Below are positions 1 through 7,767 of a stretch of DNA of 11,770 nucleotides, in pieces. A program made the translations under genes and the position numbers. The notes beneath the pieces were generated by a model. It saw only the letters and a program-made list of their open reading frames with translations, was not told the DNA's origin and searched no databases. This DNA is from an uncultured Lachnospiraceae bacterium (GTDB lineage: Bacteria; Bacillota; Clostridia; Lachnospirales; Lachnospiraceae). How positions within the stretch are numbered: the first letter of the stretch is position 1; each line of letters begins with the position of its first letter. The stretch is taken from assembly GCA_947175845.1 (NCBI GenBank), contig CAMWOK010000067.1, forward strand, positions 1 through 11,770. Direction: 5' to 3'.

Positions 1-1
1 T

Positions 2-181
2 ACCACCCTGTGGCTGTCTGTCCTGAACGGGAATGCCTTCATGGCGATCCTGCCCCCGCGGCTGATCAAAAACGTCATCATGCTTCCGATCGACACCATG
101 ATTTTATTTTTCACGCTCACTTTTGTCACGAAACTTTTGAGTATGCCGGAGTTTTGGCGGTACCGGGGTGGGAAATTTTAG
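2..181 (+). CDS. C-terminal end of an integral membrane protein, probably an ECF transporter S component (folate type), partial
   Basis: Only the last 59 codons are present; the reading frame enters from the left edge and ends at TAG 179-181. The piece contains a basic/proline stretch (LPPRLIKNVIMLPID) followed by a hydrophobic helix (MILFFTLTFVTKLL) and a short polar tail. A PxRxxKNxxMxP loop before the last helix is what I recall from the C-termini of FolT-like substrate-binding components of energy-coupling factor transporters, small membrane proteins that capture a vitamin and dock on a shared EcfAAT module. That assignment rests on pattern memory of a short fragment. The membrane location is well supported and the substrate is not. 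It could be another S component or an unrelated polytopic protein. It is followed by a 76-base gap and then a gene on the same strand. Confidence 0.5.
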   Translation, partial: TTLWLSVLNGNAFMAILPPRLIKNVIMLPIDTMILFFTLTFVTKLLSMPEFWRYRGGKF

Positions 182-198
182 CCCTTTCTATGAGAGCG

Positions 199-241
199 AA
201 AATGTGTTAAACTGTAGATATTGATACCACAGCACATTTTT
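199..241 (+). terminator. weak hairpin with T-run after the transporter gene
   Basis: AAAATGTG (199-206) can pair with CACATTTT (233-240). An inner CTGT (212-215) can pair with ACAG (229-232), and a run of five T ends at 241. The stem is AT-rich and the loop is long, so this would be a weak or leaky terminator of the upstream gene at best. No convincing -35/-10 pair for the next gene is visible in 182-257, so the next gene may depend partly on read-through. Confidence 0.3.
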
Positions 242-257
242 GAAGGGATACATAGTT

Positions 258-1172
258 ATGAAGCGTAATGAGAATCAGATATTTGATGAGATGAAGAGCC
301 TGGTCGACCGCCTGGCTCTCATCTGGCTGACAATTATGACAGGCGTGTCACTTTTAATCGGACTGCTCTGCCTGCTCGGCGCCCTGCCCCGCGCGGTGCT
401 GTGGGCACTGGTGTGGATCGTGCCCTCGGCGCTCGGCCTCTGGGGAGCCGTGCGCTTTCTGCACAGAAAATCCGCGCTGCTTGCGCAGAAGCATCAGATT
501 TCCCTGATGGCATACCATGCAAGGCAGGTTATGGAGCATTTGCAGCAGCAGATTCCAGACACACTGATCACGGACAGCAAGATAAAAATCCGCTATCTTG
601 CACGGCACGGCGTCGATGTCGACGCCGCGCTGACAAGGCTTGGGCACAATGTGGAGAAGTACAATGAACTGGCGGCCGCGTTTGTGCAAAACAGCGACAA
701 GTACGAGGATTCCCTGTACGATCTGATGCAGCCTGACACGCTTCTGCGCTACGGCGCAAATGCCCGCGCGCTGCGCGTCAGGGCGAACGAACTCGGTCTG
801 GTCAATCTGACCGACACGGCTTTTTTTCATGAAATTGAAGCTTACGCCGGCTGTTTCGACGTGGTGCGCGCCAACTGGAAAAAGCTCTCCCTGGAGCTTG
901 ACGAGGCGTACACACTCCTGAGCGAGTATGTAAAATCCCTCGGTCTGACGCAGGATTCCGTGGACAAGGACGGCAACCATATCACGTTCAAGAAATGGGG
1001 TGAACAGCTGCAGGAGGCATTTGAGGCGCTCGAGATGTACGACACTGGCAAGGCAAAGACAATACTCAACGAGCTTGTCAAATTTCCCATAGACTCTGAC
1101 ATCACCACTGCGTTAAAAGGAATCATCTCCAACATTGAGGAGATGACTTCCTTTGCAGATCTCACTCGCTGA
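258..1172 (+). CDS. Two-helix membrane protein with a degenerate Hpt-like helical domain
   Basis: The chosen start is ATG 258, with GAAGGG at 242-247 about ten bases upstream; a TTG six codons earlier is in frame but has no better site. The product is 304 residues. Two hydrophobic segments at about 22-42 and 47-66 form a membrane hairpin, followed by a long, mostly helical cytoplasmic part. Residues about 116-225 read like a histidine phosphotransfer (Hpt) domain: GVDVDAALTRLG followed by a helix, then ARALRVRANELG where an Hpt domain has AHxLKGxAxxLG. The phosphoacceptor histidine corresponds to Arg170, so phosphotransfer should not occur. A C-terminal module at about 245-295 (EAFEALEMYDTGKAKTIL) resembles the helical segment found after Hpt domains in some clostridial hybrid kinases. 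No kinase or receiver domain is encoded next to it. A structural or adaptor role at the membrane is inference; the Hpt resemblance is by eye. The 3' end overlaps the convergent LRR gene by 11 bp. Confidence 0.7.
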   Translation: MKRNENQIFDEMKSLVDRLALIWLTIMTGVSLLIGLLCLLGALPRAVLWALVWIVPSALGLWGAVRFLHRKSALLAQKHQISLMAYHARQVMEHLQQQIPDTLITDSKIKIRYLARHGVDVDAALTRLGHNVEKYNELAAAFVQNSDKYEDSLYDLMQPDTLLRYGANARALRVRANELGLVNLTDTAFFHEIEAYAGCFDVVRANWKKLSLELDEAYTLLSEYVKSLGLTQDSVDKDGNHITFKKWGEQLQEAFEALEMYDTGKAKTILNELVKFPIDSDITTALKGIISNIEEMTSFADLTR

Positions 1173-3027
1173 TTATCGTAACCCGCTCTTCGTCCAGCAC
1201 GCGCAGATTGCTGATGGGATTCCCCTTGCAGTACACCTGCCGCAGTGCGGGAAGCGCTGCCAGCGGGCCCATGTCTGTCACATAGTTGTCTGAGAAATCA
1301 ATCACTTCGAGCTTCTTAAGCCCCGCGGTAAAACCCAGCTCCTTAATCTCATTGTCCCCGATCCCAAGCCCTCTGAGATTGGGAAAGTGGGCAAAAAATT
1401 CAAGATGGTCAGGCAGGTACACATCATCCCACGATATTTCCGCAACTACGCCGTAGCTGGCTATCTGCACATTCTCATAGAGCTTGATGCCCGTGACATC
1501 CAGCACTTCCAGCGAAGGGTTATCCACCACGCTGTCAAAGTCGATCTCGCACTCCATACCGATCAGGTTGAGCTGTCTCAGATTGGGCAGTGCAAATATC
1601 GCTGAAATGTCCTGGTATGTCCTTGTGCCGCTCAGATTCACTTCCTCGAGTGCCAAAAGGCTTCCGATAAATCCCAGATCCAAGTCCCTGCTGCTCGCCG
1701 TACAAGTCAGTTTCCGCAGACTGGTAAGCCCTGACAGGTCAGGACACTTTGAGAGATCACAGTACTGCACTGTCAGCTCTTCGAGTTGTGTCATGCCGGA
1801 AAGAAACGCACAGGATTCAAACCCGCGTATGGACAGTTTCTGCATGCTGGTCAGTTCTGCCAGCGACGGTTCCGGACAGTTGTACGGTATGTTGAGCGTC
1901 AGCTCCTCAAGACTGGTCAAAGCGCTGACACCGCTCATATCCACCAGATCGTCACACTCCATCACCGACAGCTTTTCCAGCCCTTCCAGAACCTCTATCC
2001 CGCCAAGGTCAAGCAGTTTTGCGTCGGAGATTTCCAGACTTTTCAGCTGCGGCATCCGCGTCAGAAATTCCAGTGATTTGAGTCCTTCCGAGTCGATCGA
2101 GAGGTTTTCGAGACTGTCGAGGGACGCCAGCACAGAGAAACTGGTTATCCCGTCCGCCCCGTCCAGCGTGAGCGACTTCAAATGTTTCAGCGAGACGACC
2201 GCATCCAAATCCTGCAAAGAGCCAGCAGGAACAACAAGCGTCTCAATATTGGGAAACCGCTCCAGCCCTACCAGCTGCTCCATACTGTTTGTGATCGTAA
2301 GACAGCGTATCCCTGATGTGTCCTCAAACGCCTGCGCGGCCTGCTCAAACGAAGTGATATTCGCCGTGAGACTGACAAGCTGCACGTCCCCGAATCTGCA
2401 CCGCAAAAGCGACTCATTGGTATCCAGCCGCTTTAGACCGGTAAAACGGTGCAGATTCTCATAGCCGCTCTCAGACCGGTATTCGACCGTGATCCATGTG
2501 AGTTCGGCATCCGGATTTTCCAGGGGATTCTCAAAACTGTATCCGATGTAATAGTTGTCGTAATCGCGCCGGTCCGCAATCCACTGAATCCGGGCAAGTT
2601 CCTGTTCTGTCACGCTGTCCGCATCCTTGCCAAACACTTCCTCGACCATCTCGCCCAGCATACCGGAAAATGTCTTTGTTTCCGCCTCCGTATCCGCTGT
2701 TATGTATGACGTCTTACTCCCCGTTTTTATCTGATTTTGATTGTTGCCAAACTGTATCAGGCTTATCACAATTATTATCCATGCAATCAGCGTGATCCCC
2801 ACAACGACCGACAATCCCGAAGGAGAGCGCGGGGTGGACTGCATTGGCTGCATCGGCTCCCATTTCGGAATCGGGGGTATGGACGCCTGTTCATTGCTGC
2901 CTGTATCGACGGCATACTCGTTGCCGCAGTACTCACACTTGACAAACTTTTCCCCCTCATCAGGTATCTTCAAGCTTCCACCGCAGCTCGGGCAGCGCAG
3001 CTGCGTAATCTTCAAAACCTCTCCCAT
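1162..3027 (-). CDS. Zinc-ribbon, single-pass membrane, leucine-rich-repeat protein
   Basis: 621 residues; ATG 3025-3027 is preceded by AGGAGG five bases upstream, a strong ribosome site. The order of parts is a zinc ribbon with CPSCG at 12-16 and CEYCG at 31-35; a Pro/Gln-rich linker (about 50-70); one transmembrane helix (about 72-92); a segment beginning VFGKDADSVTEQELARIQWI (131-150), of the sort that precedes LRRs in clostridial proteins; and a solenoid to the C-terminus. The beta-strand cores (CLTIT, ETLVV, KSLTL, ENLSI, KSLEI, EKLSV and so on) recur every 20-23 residues from about 242 to 596, giving about 17 repeats of the SDS22/bacterial type. The ribbon is expected inside the cell and the LRR solenoid outside, which suggests an envelope protein-binding role; the partner is unknown. 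The gene lies 21 bp downstream of the lipoprotein gene, so co-transcription is likely. Related zinc-ribbon/LRR proteins are common in gut Firmicutes but mostly uncharacterised. Confidence 0.85.
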   Translation of the reverse strand: MGEVLKITQLRCPSCGGSLKIPDEGEKFVKCEYCGNEYAVDTGSNEQASIPPIPKWEPMQPMQSTPRSPSGLSVVVGITLIAWIIIVISLIQFGNNQNQIKTGSKTSYITADTEAETKTFSGMLGEMVEEVFGKDADSVTEQELARIQWIADRRDYDNYYIGYSFENPLENPDAELTWITVEYRSESGYENLHRFTGLKRLDTNESLLRCRFGDVQLVSLTANITSFEQAAQAFEDTSGIRCLTITNSMEQLVGLERFPNIETLVVPAGSLQDLDAVVSLKHLKSLTLDGADGITSFSVLASLDSLENLSIDSEGLKSLEFLTRMPQLKSLEISDAKLLDLGGIEVLEGLEKLSVMECDDLVDMSGVSALTSLEELTLNIPYNCPEPSLAELTSMQKLSIRGFESCAFLSGMTQLEELTVQYCDLSKCPDLSGLTSLRKLTCTASSRDLDLGFIGSLLALEEVNLSGTRTYQDISAIFALPNLRQLNLIGMECEIDFDSVVDNPSLEVLDVTGIKLYENVQIASYGVVAEISWDDVYLPDHLEFFAHFPNLRGLGIGDNEIKELGFTAGLKKLEVIDFSDNYVTDMGPLAALPALRQVYCKGNPISNLRVLDEERVTIISE

Positions 3028-3048
3028 GTCACCCTCCTCTTTTGCCGC

Positions 3049-3705
3049 CTACTCGCCGTCGAACAATGCTTTCTCCAGCGCAACGATATCGTCCGCATTT
3101 GGCGTGTACACATTGTCGATAAGCTCAATCCGGACATTCATGTCAGCCGCCTCGCTGTACTGCACCTGTTCAAGCACCGCCATGAGACTGTTTTTAAACT
3201 CGAGATACACGGTCCGCACCATCTCCTCCTCTGTGAGAGGCTCCGGGGCGTTCTCCCAGCTCTCCATTATGGCTGCCACATTCTCCTGATGGCGCGCCAG
3301 CGCAGGCTGGAAGACATTCATCTTCTCATACGACACAGTCACTATGTAGGAGCCGTCGCTCTGTTTCTCCGCCGCTCCAACCGTGTACCGCACCTTCCCG
3401 AGCATATCCATATAGATCTGCCGAAACTCCTCCTGATATTCATCCGTCACGCCGAGCCTGCGGCAAAATACGCTGACTCCGGTATCAATCCCCTGATCAT
3501 AGAGCGCCTGCGCCTCCTGTTCACTTCCCAGCTTCATCTCCACAAACGCGCTGGAATCGTTCTTGTACGAAGTGTCCAGAAGCGCCTGCAGATAGGTCTT
3601 CACGCTCTTGTCCGACGTGCAGCCGCAAAGTGTTGCAGCCGTCAGGATGCCTGTCAGCAAAATCACAATTTTCCTCATGGTTCTCTTTGTTGTTGCATGT
3701 TTCAT
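3049..3705 (-). CDS. Small secreted lipoprotein of unknown function
   Basis: The frame is open from ATG 3780, but that codon lies inside the glgP terminator hairpin. The start is therefore placed at ATG 3703-3705, which has GGGTGA four bases upstream; ATG 3676-3678 is an alternative with a weaker site. From 3705 the product is 218 residues: a basic N-terminus, a hydrophobic core (IVILLTGILTAAT) and the lipobox LCGC with the lipidated cysteine at residue 29, all typical of a Sec signal peptide II lipoprotein anchored outside the membrane. The mature part is acidic and mixed alpha/beta, starting KSVKTYLQALLDTSYKNDSS, which suggests an NTF2-like or DUF5105-like lipoprotein. I am not certain of the family. 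It is the first gene of a likely operon with the LRR protein. An 8-codon ORF (3702-3728, MLLNWVTK) overlaps its start codon in ATGA fashion, but no good ribosome site serves it. Confidence 0.75.
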   Translation of the reverse strand: MKHATTKRTMRKIVILLTGILTAATLCGCTSDKSVKTYLQALLDTSYKNDSSAFVEMKLGSEQEAQALYDQGIDTGVSVFCRRLGVTDEYQEEFRQIYMDMLGKVRYTVGAAEKQSDGSYIVTVSYEKMNVFQPALARHQENVAAIMESWENAPEPLTEEEMVRTVYLEFKNSLMAVLEQVQYSEAADMNVRIELIDNVYTPNADDIVALEKALFDGE

Positions 3706-3770
3706 TTCGTCACCCAATTCAGCAGCATTTATCCCTGCCTGCTGCAGCCTCCTCCTGTTTCGATGTGCAC

Positions 3771-3807
3771 AAAAACGCATATCCCGTCACCCTGAGATAT
3801 GCGTTTT
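3771..3807 (-). terminator. Rho-independent terminator of glgP
   Basis: Perfect 12-bp inverted repeat: AAAACGCATATC (3772-3783) and GATATGCGTTTT (3796-3807) around a 12-base loop. On the minus strand the stem is followed by a five-T run (3775-3771). It begins about 20 bases past the glgP stop and precedes the lipoprotein gene, so it ends the glgP transcript. The flanking A and T runs could also allow weaker action in the opposite direction. Confidence 0.85.
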
Positions 3808-3826
3808 GCAACTATTTCATGTACCC

Positions 3827-6277
3827 TTACAGCTCTACCTTGTCAAGATGCCATATCTCGTCGACATACTGCTGAATGGTTCTGTCTGAAGTAAATTTGC
3901 CCACCTTTGCCACGTTGAGCATCGCGCTCCTTGCCCATCCGGTCTTATCTCTGTACGCTTCCTCCACGCGCTTCTGCGCATCTGCGTAGGAGTGGAAATC
4001 TTTCAGGATAAAGTAGCGGTCTGCCTTGTCCGTATCGAGCGTGTTGAGCAGGGAGTTGTAAAGGCTCCTGAAAAGCTCCCTGTCATCCGCGTAAGTACCA
4101 TCCACAAGCTGATCCACAACCTTTCTGATATCCGCATCTTTGTTGTAGATATCCATCGGATTGTATCCGCCGTTGTTCTCAAAACTGATGACCTGATCGG
4201 AACTCAAACCAAAGATAAATGCATTTTCATTGCCGACCTCCTCGACAATCTCCACGTTCGCTCCGTCCATCGTTCCGAGTGTCAGTGCACCGTTGAGCAT
4301 AAACTTCATGTTTCCGGTGCCGCTCGCCTCCTTAGAAGCCGTCGAGATCTGCTCTGAGATGTCTGCCGCCGCAAAGATAAGCTCCGCGTTGGACACCCTG
4401 TAATTCTCTATAAATACAACCTTGATGCGATCCTTCACCACCGGATCATTGTTCACCTTGTCCGCAACTGCATTGATCAGCTTGATTGTCAGCTTCGCAT
4501 TCTTGTAGCCTGCCGCCGCTTTTGCACCAAAGATAAACGTTCTCGGGTAGAACTCCATAGCCGGGTTCGCTTTCATCTGATTGTACAGGTGCATCACATG
4601 CAGGATATTGAGCAGCTGTCTCTTGTACTCGTGAAGCCTCTTGACCTGCACATCAAAGATAGAGTTCGGATCAACCGTAATCCCGTTGTGCTCCTTGATA
4701 TATTTTGCAAGGCGCACTTTGTTCTTATATTTGATCTCCATAAACTCCTTCTGTGCGGCAGGGTCGTTCACATACTTGGTGATACCGTCAATCACAGGAA
4801 GATCCACGATCCAGTCCTCGCCCACCTTGTCTGTAACCCAGTCTGCAAGCAGCGGGTTTGCGTGGAGCAAAAAACGTCTCTGTGTGATACCGTTTGTCTT
4901 GTTGTTGAACTTGCGCGGATACATCTCATAGAAATCCTTCAATTCCTGATTCTTGAGAATCTCCGTGTGAAGCCTGGCAACACCGTTGACACTGTACCCG
5001 GCAACAATTGCCAGATGCGCCATCTTTACCTGTCCGTCCGCAATGATTGCCATCTTCTTGATCTTGTCTGCCGGCTCCGGATATCTGTTTACGATATCCA
5101 GCAGGAATCTGCGGTTGATCTCCTCCACGATCTGATAGATTCTCGGAAGCAGTCTCTGGAACAGATCCACCGGCCACTTCTCAAGCGCCTCGGCCATGAT
5201 CGTGTGGTTTGTGTACGCGCAGGTTCTGGTCGTTATCTTCCACGCCTCATCCCACTCCAGATGGAAGTCATCGAGCAGGATGCGCATCAGCTCTGCGATC
5301 GCCACCGTCGGGTGTGTGTCGTTTAACTGGAATGTCACCTTCTCGTAGAAATTGTGAATGTCGTCATGCTTGGACATATATTTCTCAATCGCCGTCTGTA
5401 CCGACGCGGAGATAAAGAAGTACTGCTGTTTCAAGCGCAGTTCCTTGCCGGATATATGGTTGTCGTTGGGGTAGAGTACCTCGACAATGTTTCTTGCTAA
5501 GTTGGTCTGCTCCACCGCCTTCTGATAATCGCCCTTGTCAAAAGAATCCAGACTAAAGCAGTCCATCGGCTCCGCATCCCAGATTCTGAGTGTGTTGATA
5601 ATGCCGTTGCCATAGCCGACAACCGGAAGATCATACGGCACTGCCTTGACGGACTGATAGTTCTCCTGGTACCAGATCAGTCTGCCGTCCTCTTCCCTGC
5701 ATGCCACATTTCCGCCAAACTTAATCACCTTTGTGTACTCCGGGCGTCTCAGCTCAAACGGGTTTCCGTCCCTGAGCCAGTCATCGGGAACCTCTCTCTG
5801 GAAGCCGTCGCGAATCTCCTGCTTGAACATACCGTAGCGATAGCGGATACCGCATCCGTACGCAGAGTAGCCCAGTGTGGCGAGCGAGTCGAGAAAGCAT
5901 GCCGCAAGACGTCCGAGACCGCCGTTTCCAAGCGCCGCATCCGGCTCCTGGTCCTCGATCACGTTGATGTCCAGCCCCAGCTCCCCGAGCGCCTCCGAAA
6001 ATTCCTTGTACGCCATCAAGTTGATCATGTTATTGCCAAGTGCGCGCCCCATCAGAAACTCCATGGACATGTAGTAGACTGTCTTGGGATCTTTCTCGTC
6101 GTAGGCTTCCTGTGTCTTGAGCCAGTTGTCCACAATGTTGTCCTTCACAGCGTAGGCCACCGCCTGAAAAATCTGCTGCTCTGTAGCCTCCTCCAGGGTC
6201 TTTCTGTACAGAGTCTTCACATTGTACAGCACGCTTCTCTTAAACATTTCTTTGTCAATAATTGGCTTTTTTGGCAT
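3827..6277 (-). CDS. glgP: Glycogen/maltodextrin phosphorylase
   Basis: A pyridoxal-phosphate enzyme of family GT35 that releases glucose-1-phosphate from the non-reducing ends of alpha-1,4-glucans, in the cytoplasm, for use of stored glycogen. The chosen start is ATG 6275-6277, with AGGAGAGG seven bases upstream. This gives 816 residues, the usual bacterial length, beginning MPKKPIIDKEMFKR. Recognisable blocks are YYMSMEFLMGRAL (about 68-80), ALGNGGLGRLAACFLDS (115-131), FQLNDTHP (316-323), DVQVKRLHEYKRQ (542-554) and the phosphorylase PLP signature EASGTGNMKFMLN with the cofactor lysine at residue 658. All are intact, so the enzyme should be active. The frame stays open upstream to 6415 (46 extra codons), but that stretch has no ribosome site, does not resemble phosphorylase and is read as 5' untranslated region. 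It has its own promoter and terminator, so it is monocistronic. No other glycogen genes are in the window. glgP versus malP cannot be decided by eye. Confidence 0.97.
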   Translation of the reverse strand: MPKKPIIDKEMFKRSVLYNVKTLYRKTLEEATEQQIFQAVAYAVKDNIVDNWLKTQEAYDEKDPKTVYYMSMEFLMGRALGNNMINLMAYKEFSEALGELGLDINVIEDQEPDAALGNGGLGRLAACFLDSLATLGYSAYGCGIRYRYGMFKQEIRDGFQREVPDDWLRDGNPFELRRPEYTKVIKFGGNVACREEDGRLIWYQENYQSVKAVPYDLPVVGYGNGIINTLRIWDAEPMDCFSLDSFDKGDYQKAVEQTNLARNIVEVLYPNDNHISGKELRLKQQYFFISASVQTAIEKYMSKHDDIHNFYEKVTFQLNDTHPTVAIAELMRILLDDFHLEWDEAWKITTRTCAYTNHTIMAEALEKWPVDLFQRLLPRIYQIVEEINRRFLLDIVNRYPEPADKIKKMAIIADGQVKMAHLAIVAGYSVNGVARLHTEILKNQELKDFYEMYPRKFNNKTNGITQRRFLLHANPLLADWVTDKVGEDWIVDLPVIDGITKYVNDPAAQKEFMEIKYKNKVRLAKYIKEHNGITVDPNSIFDVQVKRLHEYKRQLLNILHVMHLYNQMKANPAMEFYPRTFIFGAKAAAGYKNAKLTIKLINAVADKVNNDPVVKDRIKVVFIENYRVSNAELIFAAADISEQISTASKEASGTGNMKFMLNGALTLGTMDGANVEIVEEVGNENAFIFGLSSDQVISFENNGGYNPMDIYNKDADIRKVVDQLVDGTYADDRELFRSLYNSLLNTLDTDKADRYFILKDFHSYADAQKRVEEAYRDKTGWARSAMLNVAKVGKFTSDRTIQQYVDEIWHLDKVEL

Positions 6278-6423
6278 TTCGTTACCTCTCCTTTTGTCCT
6301 GTGCCCCATCTCTGAAAAATATCCTGCTGACCATCTGTCTGATGCCGCCGCTCCCAGAATCCTGAACACGTAATTTAGTTATTTTTTTGTTATATTTATC
6401 AAATTCTGCTTTCATTCTTCATA

Positions 6424-6452
6424 ATTATAGCACACTCTGTCAAATCTTTAAA
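6424..6452 (-). promoter_or_regulatory. Probable sigma-A promoter of glgP (extended -10)
   Basis: On the minus strand a perfect TATAAT (6429-6424) is preceded directly by TGC, giving an extended -10 element. A partial -35, TTTAAA (6452-6447), stands 17 bases upstream. A TTGACA at 6443-6438 is only 8 bases from the -10 and cannot serve as its -35. Transcription should start near 6417, giving a leader of about 140 bases before glgP. The -35 overlaps the stop codon of the upstream coiled-coil gene. Confidence 0.65.
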
Positions 6453-7701
6453 CAATTAATTCATCAAAAACGCGATTTTCTTGTTTTTCGTGTTCGATCC
6501 GCTCCTGTTGCGCCTCGGCCTTCTCCCTGGCTGCCTCCTCCGCTTTCTCTCGGGCTTCCTGCGTCTCCCCGTCTTCGCCTTCGCCGGATGTGACGTCGTT
6601 TCTCCTGTCAAGCGCCTCCTGCACGCGCTCCTCGAGCGCCTCGGACGCCTCGTCGAGCGTGTTGTGCGAAACTTCATTCAGGGCTGCGCGCGCACCCATA
6701 TCCAGGATCGTCTGCTTCGCCTTGTCGACACCGTCAAGCGGGGTTAGCTCTATGTGCCTGAGTTCAAGCTCCCGCGCGTCCTGGATCGCCTGCAGGCCGC
6801 TCTTTCTGAGCCTGGACATCTCCCCGTAATTCGACACCATCATGCTGCCTGCCCTTCCGATATGCTCGGTTATCAGCTGATTTCTCTCATCCTCGCTGAG
6901 ATTTTCCCTGCCGGCAGCCTCCGCCGCAAGGCCGATCTCCGCCTGGATCTCGCGCATCATTGCATTCGCCTCGGAAAGCTTGTCAAAGCCGCCGCGCGCC
7001 AGACTGTCGATCGTCCCTCTTGCCTCGAGCTCGCGCCTTGCCGCAGAAACCCCGAGTGTCGCCGCCGCATCCGAGAACGCATCGCTGTTGTCCGCGCTGC
7101 CCTCTGCGTCCGCAGCGTCCGAAGCGCCCTTTTCGCCGCCAGTTTCCTGCTCACCCTCCTCCTGCTCCTCAAAACTTTTGAGCATCATATACAAATCTGC
7201 ATTTTTTTGGTCAACGATCTCCTGCTCTCTGGAAGCACCCGCAGCGCTGGCCTGCGCGTCCTTTGTGCGCTGATCATTCTCCGCGTCCTGGCGCGCCTTG
7301 AGCTCTAACAGTTTGTTGAGTGCGTCCTGCTTGTTTGCGATGGTCTCCTTGTCCTCGCCCGCCGCATACGCGTTCTGAATCGATCCCATCATCTCGGATA
7401 TCTCGTCGAGCAGGCTCGACTGTTCGCTCCTGTGCTCCTCCTCTTGGCGCTGCTGTCTGATCAGCGCGCGCTCCGCACCGGAAGCCCGAAACCTCTCTGG
7501 TTCCTCCGCCTTCATCTGCCCGCTCAGCTTCCTGCCCTCGCTCGAGATCGTCACCCTGCACTCCGCGCCGAACACGCTGCCCGCAGCTGTGGCGGAATCC
7601 TTTGCGCGCATCGGACGAAACGGGCTGCTGTTCCCGACGCGCATATCAAGATTGGAACCTGTGTTATACCTGTAAAACATATTTGCTGCATGAATCTGCA
7701 T
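6448..7701 (-). CDS. Unrecognised cytoplasmic coiled-coil protein, possibly flagellar-regulon
   Basis: The chosen start is ATG 7699-7701 with GGGGGGA upstream; the frame is open to 7788, but those extra codons cover the promoter and hairpin. The product is 417 residues with no signal peptide or membrane helix. Residues 1-45 are polar (MQIHAANMFYRYNTGSNLDM), and then comes the motif CRVTISSEGRKLS (48-60). The latter recalls the short I-S-x-E-x-x-x-L-S segments near the N-termini of several clostridial flagellar-associated proteins and FlgM. Long charged helices follow at about 77-180, then a low-complexity Glu/Gly/Ala/Asp stretch (about 178-210), another helical block (215-365) containing ISEMM-like and SMMVSNYGEMSRLRKSG segments, and a highly charged tail (375-410) rich in Glu, Lys, Arg and Gln. 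I do not recognise a family and assign no function. A sigma-28-like promoter and a flagellin gene 1.8 kb away hint at motility. Length and frame are consistent with a real gene. Confidence 0.8.
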   Translation of the reverse strand: MQIHAANMFYRYNTGSNLDMRVGNSSPFRPMRAKDSATAAGSVFGAECRVTISSEGRKLSGQMKAEEPERFRASGAERALIRQQRQEEEHRSEQSSLLDEISEMMGSIQNAYAAGEDKETIANKQDALNKLLELKARQDAENDQRTKDAQASAAGASREQEIVDQKNADLYMMLKSFEEQEEGEQETGGEKGASDAADAEGSADNSDAFSDAAATLGVSAARRELEARGTIDSLARGGFDKLSEANAMMREIQAEIGLAAEAAGRENLSEDERNQLITEHIGRAGSMMVSNYGEMSRLRKSGLQAIQDARELELRHIELTPLDGVDKAKQTILDMGARAALNEVSHNTLDEASEALEERVQEALDRRNDVTSGEGEDGETQEAREKAEEAAREKAEAQQERIEHEKQENRVFDELIV

Positions 7702-7721
7702 AGCTATCCCCCCATTCCTGC

Positions 7722-7742
7722 AAAAAACGGCAAAATGTGCCG
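7722..7742 (-). terminator. Short hairpin plus U6 tract after pncB / in the leader of the coiled-coil gene
   Basis: Minus strand CGGCA (7742-7738), loop CATTT, TGCCG (7732-7728), then six T (7727-7722), with a possible extra G-U pair at the base. It is a compact intrinsic-terminator shape located 50 bases past the pncB stop, but only 20 bases before the ATG of the next gene. If the promoter at 7768-7794 is real, the hairpin lies inside that gene's leader and would act as an attenuator or be leaky. The stem is short, so its strength is uncertain. Confidence 0.5.
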
Positions 7743-7767
7743 CACGTATATCCCCGTCCTGTCTAAT

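Noticed and set aside
1484..2464. 326-codon open frame on the + strand opposite the LRR gene
   Set aside because: It is a Ser-rich antisense shadow of the leucine-rich repeats, with no ribosome site or recognisable domain.
3702..3728. Eight-codon ORF (MLLNWVTK) overlapping the lipoprotein start as ATGA
   Set aside because: Only a weak GGG stands upstream and the AGGAGGAGG at 3748-3756 is too far away; an ORF this short is expected by chance.
3706..3780. 25-codon extension of the lipoprotein gene from ATG 3780
   Set aside because: It would start inside the glgP terminator hairpin and put a long Arg-rich segment before the signal peptide; ATG 3705 has a nearby GGGTGA.
2737..3795. 352-codon open frame on the + strand opposite the LRR and lipoprotein genes
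   Set aside because: It runs antisense across two well-supported genes and their junction, is rich in His, Arg and Leu as antisense frames often are, and has no recognisable domain.
6278..6415. 46-codon in-frame N-terminal extension of glgP starting at ATG 6415
   Set aside because: It has no ribosome site, starts almost at the predicted transcription start, and the encoded residues do not resemble phosphorylase; ATG 6277 has AGGAGAGG at good spacing and gives the normal length.
6438..6443. Perfect TTGACA upstream of glgP
   Set aside because: It is only 8 bases from the TATAAT, far from the 16-18 needed, so it is not the -35 of that promoter.
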